A model generated the notes under the pieces. That model was not told the origin of the DNA. It ran no database searches and saw only the letters and a program-made list of their open reading frames with translations. This document shows positions 63,151 to 64,000 of a DNA stretch of 64,000 nt, piece by piece. The stretch is taken from the NCBI RefSeq assembly GCF_000346465.2, contig NC_034011.1:21712264-21776263 (forward strand), given 5' to 3'. This DNA is from Prunus persica. Lineage: Eukaryota > Streptophyta > Magnoliopsida > Rosales > Rosaceae. Numbering within the stretch: the first letter of the stretch is position 1; the number at the start of each line of letters is the position of its first letter. Made by a program: the position numbers and the translations under genes.

Positions 63151-63840
63151 GATCGGCTAGTAAAGAGAAAGCAAGGAGCATGGAGCCCACCGAACTGGCA
63201 AAAGCTCAAAACCAGGGCACCCCCAACCTGGGTTGGGATTGGCTAGCAAAGAAAAACCAAGAGGCATAGGACCCACCGGATTGGTAAAAGCTCAAAACCA
63301 AGCGCACCCCACCTGGGATTGGGATCGGCTAGCAGAGAGAAACCGAGGGGCATGGGACCTACCGGACAGGCAAGAATTTAAACCAGGCACACCTCAAATT
63401 CATTTGGGATCAGCTAGGAAAGAGAAAGCAATGAGCATAGGGCCCACCAGATTGGCAAAAGCTCAAAACCAAGCGCACCCCAACCGGGGTTGGGATCGAC
63501 TAGCAAAGAGAAAGCAAGGATCATGGGGCCCATTGGATCGGCAAAAGCTTAAAGCCAAGTGCAACCTAACTGGGATTGGGATCGGCTAGCAGAGAGAAAC
63601 CGAGGGGCATGGGACCTACCGGACAGGCAAGAATTTAAACCAGGCACACCTCAAATTCATTTGGGATCGGCTAGGAAAGAGAAAGCAATGAGCATAGGGC
63701 CCACCAGATTGGCAAAAGCTCAAAACCAAGCACACCCCAACCGGGGTTGGGATCGACTAGCAAAGAGAAAGCAAGGATCATGGGGCCCATTGGATCGGCA
63801 AAAGCTTAAAGCCAAGTGCAACCTAACTGGGGTCGATTAG
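63151..63840. repeat. Tandem repeat, type II (about 86-bp monomer, 257-bp trimer)
   Basis: GATCGGCTAG-type words recur at 63151, 63238, 63323, 63408, 63494, 63580, 63665 and 63751, a step of 85-87 bases. Three monomers (63323-63579) are repeated almost exactly at 63580-63836, which makes a 257-bp higher-order unit. Each monomer carries a GGGCCCACCGGATTGGCAAA-like core. DNA after 63840 to the window end continues with related but diverged sequence. Confidence 0.92.
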
Positions 63841-64000
63841 CAAAGAGGAAAATGTGTATGGGCCCACCGGATTGGCAGAGGTGCAGAAATCCAAAATAAA
63901 GAAAAGAGTCCACTTGCGCATGGGATTAGTTGTCCGCACTTGGATACTCCACATGGGGATAACAGTCCACAGTTGGAACTTGAAAAGTTAGCAACGTGTA

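Noticed and set aside
63233..63840. Overlapping open frames of 118 and 93 codons with shared peptides
   Set aside because: They lie in the 86/257-bp tandem repeat. The repeat length shifts the frame between copies, so the shared peptide is a by-product of the DNA repeat, not a protein family.
62607..63840. CRISPR-like array
   Set aside because: Adjacent repeats without unique spacers in a plant nuclear genome; this is a tandem satellite.

Overview
This is ordinary nuclear DNA from a dicotyledonous flowering plant. Genes are split by GT..AG introns, intergenic DNA is AT-rich, and plant-only families are present (LysM receptor kinase, CYP74, RALF, Csl, DUF1068). Protein similarity as I remember it suggests a woody rosid, perhaps Rosaceae, but that is inference. 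I rebuilt gene models by hand: exon edges follow GT/AG and reading phase, and coordinates could be off by a base or two.

Left part (1-32.8 kb), all genes on +: the 3' end of a CERK1-type chitin receptor kinase; an RNase III-like protein; a UFD1-family protein with C-terminal zinc fingers; an OSCA1/CSC1 mechanosensitive channel; a small DUF212 membrane protein; a GT14 glycosyltransferase carrying an in-frame stop; and the condensin subunit CAP-H. The 7.9-12.2 kb gap holds a small Helitron, a dispersed repeat and a cluster of GC-rich palindromes.

Middle (33-50 kb): a CYP74B hydroperoxide lyase (+) and a DUF1068 protein (-), then a 6.2-kb Ty1/copia retrotransposon on the - strand with a 5-bp target duplication and LTRs identical except for one 45-bp gap. 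A second Helitron of the same family follows, then an uncharacterised zinc-ribbon/acidic protein (+).

Right part (50-64 kb), genes on -: the CCR4-NOT subunit CNOT9/CAF40 and an intact CslB/CslH-type cellulose synthase-like gene. Next comes a broken second Csl copy with a RALF peptide gene inside one of its expanded introns. The broken copy ends abruptly in a tandem-repeat array that runs to about 63.8 kb.

The genes are unrelated housekeeping, signalling and cell-wall genes, not a pathway cluster. I found no convincing new biological system. The most useful observations are the nonsense codon in the GT14 gene, the RALF gene nested in a decayed Csl duplicate, the trimeric 257-bp higher-order repeat, and several mobile elements with readable ends.
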